From Lachnoclostridium sp. An138 (GTDB lineage: Bacteria; Bacillota; Clostridia; Lachnospirales; Lachnospiraceae), in NCBI RefSeq assembly GCF_002160765.1, contig NZ_NFLF01000020.1, positions 1-64,000 of the forward strand: DNA of 64,000 nt, in the 5' to 3' direction. The stretch's first letter is position 1; the number at the start of each line of letters is the position of its first letter. Shown here piece after piece: positions 62,275-64,000 of the stretch. Below the pieces are notes generated by a model. It searched no databases. It was not told the DNA's origin and saw only the letters and a program-made list of their open reading frames with translations. A program made the position numbers and the translations under genes.

Positions 62275-63171
62275 TTATTCAAGCAGGCTGTTAATCAGCT
62301 CCACGATCCTGTCAAAAAACCGGGTAATGAAATTTCCTACCTGCTCGGTATCAATGTTTTCCAGATCAAGCCCCATTCCCTTCAGCTTCTCATAAAGCTG
62401 GGATGCCTGCTGGGCAAGCGCGTTCACATCGATGTCCAGCTTGCTGATCTTGTTCATCAGCTCTACCAGCTTCGCCACATCCTCATCAGACAGACTGATA
62501 TCGAATTCCTCCATGGCATTGCGGATAATGGTCTCGATGTCTGCATCGCTGTCCACACCCTGCTCAATGATCTGCTGCTTAATGTAGGCCACGATATCGG
62601 ACGCCGTCTCGGAATCTCCCAGAACGTCTCCAATCTCGCCTGTCACCACCAGCTCGTTCACCGCCGTCTCCAGGGCAGTCTCATCCACAGAACTTCCTGT
62701 CATGTCCGCATAACCCTTGACCGCTCCGATCAGAGCCGAGGTTCCTGAAATATTGGAGGGCGCCGCCACATACACGTCCGCGTCCTCCAGGCCCGCTGTC
62801 AGAAGCGCGTTCGTATACATGTCAATCGTGCAGTAGCTGATATTATAGGTCGTCACATTCAGTCCCGCCCCTTCGTCCGCCGGACGAATCAGCACGGAAG
62901 AGAGGGCTCTCGTCCCGATCACGCTGGAACTTAAATAGGCGTCCAGATACTGATGCTCTTCCTGATTGGTCACGTAAATCACATCATAATTGGCCAGATC
63001 CGCTTCGCTCACGCCCAGAATTCCCAGAACCGTGGTTCTCTGCTCCGCGCTCAGGTCAGCGCCCAGAGCCAGAATCGGCTTATCGCCCGAGGCTGCTCCG
63101 GCATTGATGCCCATTCCAAGAGTCATCGCAAGCACCAGCAGTAACGAAATCCATTTTTTTATTTTCCGCAT
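62275..63171 (-). CDS. DUF1002-domain secreted protein
   Basis: A 298-aa protein with a signal peptide (KKWISLLLVLAMTLGMGINAGAASG, cleavage after AGA-A). The DUF1002 body has LGADLSAEQRTTVLGILGV, VIYVTNQEEHQYLDAYL, SSVLIRPADEGAGLNVTTYN, followed by a helical C-terminus. The family is common in Firmicutes exported proteins, and the function is unknown. Its start overlaps the end of the lysophospholipase-like gene by 13 bp, so the two are probably co-transcribed. Confidence 0.88.
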   Translation of the reverse strand: MRKIKKWISLLLVLAMTLGMGINAGAASGDKPILALGADLSAEQRTTVLGILGVSEADLANYDVIYVTNQEEHQYLDAYLSSSVIGTRALSSVLIRPADEGAGLNVTTYNISYCTIDMYTNALLTAGLEDADVYVAAPSNISGTSALIGAVKGYADMTGSSVDETALETAVNELVVTGEIGDVLGDSETASDIVAYIKQQIIEQGVDSDADIETIIRNAMEEFDISLSDEDVAKLVELMNKISKLDIDVNALAQQASQLYEKLKGMGLDLENIDTEQVGNFITRFFDRIVELINSLLE

Positions 63172-64000
63172 GTCATTTTCCTCCTGTTTTCGCGGCGCGG
63201 GTCTGAAGCCCGCACATAGAGCCAGGCATACAGATCACGCAGCACCGTCCCCCGGTCTGTCTCATTTAAAATCTCATGCCTGTCGTTTTCATAGAGTATC
63301 CAGGTGACGTCCTGCATCCCGGCAGCCTCAAACTGCCTGCGCACCTGTTCCACTCCCTTTCCAAATCCCCCCACAGGATCTTCTGCCCCCGACATGAACA
63401 AAACCGGAAGATCCTTCGGCATACGCTCCAGGTTCTCCTGCTTTCCTGCTTCCTCTATGCTGGTAAACAGATTGTAATAACCGTTCACCGTAAACCGGAA
63501 CGTACAGCGCTCGTCAGCCAGATAGGCGTCCACGATCCTGCCGTCCTTTGTCAGCCAGTCCTTATCCGTCCTGGCCGGCCTGAAATGCTTATTATAGCCT
63601 CCGAAAGCCAGACTGTCCACCAGCCGGCTCCGGTAATGCCAGCCGCGCAGCTTCGCGAACAGGGTACAGAGCTTCTTCCCCATCTGAAGCGCAGCCGCAG
63701 GCTGCGTCCCCGTGCCCATGACGACGGCCCCGTCCAGCTCATCCCCATACCGGAAAAGATACTGGCGCAGAAGAAAGGACCCCATGCTGTGTCCCAGTAT
63801 AAAATAGGGAACCTTCGGCCATTTCTTTCTGGTCTTCTCATGGAGCTTCCGCAGATCTCCAAGCACTGTCTCATTTCCATTATTTTCGCAGAAAAATCCG
63901 TAATCCTCTTTTGAGACTATGGAGCCCCCATGCCCCAGATGATCGTTTCCGACCACCACAAAGCCTCTCTCTGTCAGATATTCCGCTGTATCTTCATAAC
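63159..64000 (-). CDS. Lysophospholipase/monoacylglycerol-lipase-like hydrolase (N-terminus beyond window)
   Basis: A C-terminal 280 residues of an alpha/beta hydrolase. The frame is open to the right edge (YEDTAEYLTERGFVVVGNDHLGHGGS), so the start is outside. The nucleophile elbow FILGHSMGSF, PVLFMSGAEDPVGG for the acid and NDRHEILNE for the His are all present. Members hydrolyse lysophospholipids or monoacylglycerols in the cytoplasm. The end overlaps the DUF1002 gene. Confidence 0.9.
   Translation of the reverse strand, partial: YEDTAEYLTERGFVVVGNDHLGHGGSIVSKEDYGFFCENNGNETVLGDLRKLHEKTRKKWPKVPYFILGHSMGSFLLRQYLFRYGDELDGAVVMGTGTQPAAALQMGKKLCTLFAKLRGWHYRSRLVDSLAFGGYNKHFRPARTDKDWLTKDGRIVDAYLADERCTFRFTVNGYYNLFTSIEEAGKQENLERMPKDLPVLFMSGAEDPVGGFGKGVEQVRRQFEAAGMQDVTWILYENDRHEILNETDRGTVLRDLYAWLYVRASDPRRENRRKMTCGK

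Noticed and set aside
63940-64000. Frameshift at the start of the lysophospholipase-like gene
   Set aside because: On re-reading, the frame YLTERGFVVVGNDH is continuous to the right edge; the gene is only cut by the window.

Overview
The window looks like a chromosome segment from a gut-type Clostridia, most likely a Lachnospiraceae. The signs are AGGAGG-type ribosome binding sites, intermediate base composition, Rbs-type sugar ABC cassettes with acidic lipoprotein binding proteins, a YesM/YesN-type two-component system, L-fucose metabolism and lar (nickel-pincer) genes. The taxon is inferred from gene content only; no rRNA or tRNA gene was seen.

Left part (1-25 kb, accessory). A truncated gene end and hairpin-rich DNA at the left edge are followed by a leftward trio of a GNAT-like protein, a 127-aa protein and a SecB-like chaperone, in the gene order of toxin-antitoxin-chaperone modules. 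Next comes the most unusual locus: a compact leftward operon of five genes (10695 to 2207) behind a near-consensus promoter. It encodes a P-loop ATPase with a Cys cluster, a 495-aa protein with a possible CCHC zinc site, a 968-aa protein of unknown family, a ParA/MinD-type ATPase, and an HD-domain phosphohydrolase carrying a zinc ribbon. I do not recognise this combination and propose it as a candidate undescribed defence or nucleotide-hydrolysing system. After a CapD/PglF-type dehydratase comes a decayed patch (12.9-15.3 kb) holding partial copies of genes found intact nearby (SWIM protein, MnmM-like methyltransferase, RloA/RloB pair, the 127-aa gene), plus an intact two-gene unit with a membrane-anchored product. 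Then follow a TPR-like protein, a DUF6429 protein, a shikimate-kinase-like P-loop protein, the intact SWIM protein, an AAA15 ATPase with an RloB-like partner interrupted by an in-frame TAG, MnmM, a dGTPase and HNH-type remnants.

Middle part (24-41 kb). larC and larB (nickel-pincer cofactor) flank a LysR regulator and a split ChrA-type transporter pair. deoC, fucI with a divergent AraC regulator, and a DUF402 protein follow. The leftward operon manC-gmd-fcl-manA-pgm makes GDP-mannose and GDP-L-fucose, so fucose isomerisation and GDP-fucose synthesis lie side by side.

Right part (41-64 kb). There are two sugar ABC cassettes. The first has two permeases, one double-ATPase and a binding protein, followed by FucU. 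The second has a binding protein, ATPase and permease, followed by two ester hydrolases alternating with two zinc dehydrogenases, with a ROK regulator upstream. A YesN/YesM two-component system with a membrane-anchored sugar-binding protein probably senses an extracellular sugar. A DUF1002 protein and a lysophospholipase-like hydrolase that runs off the window close the segment.
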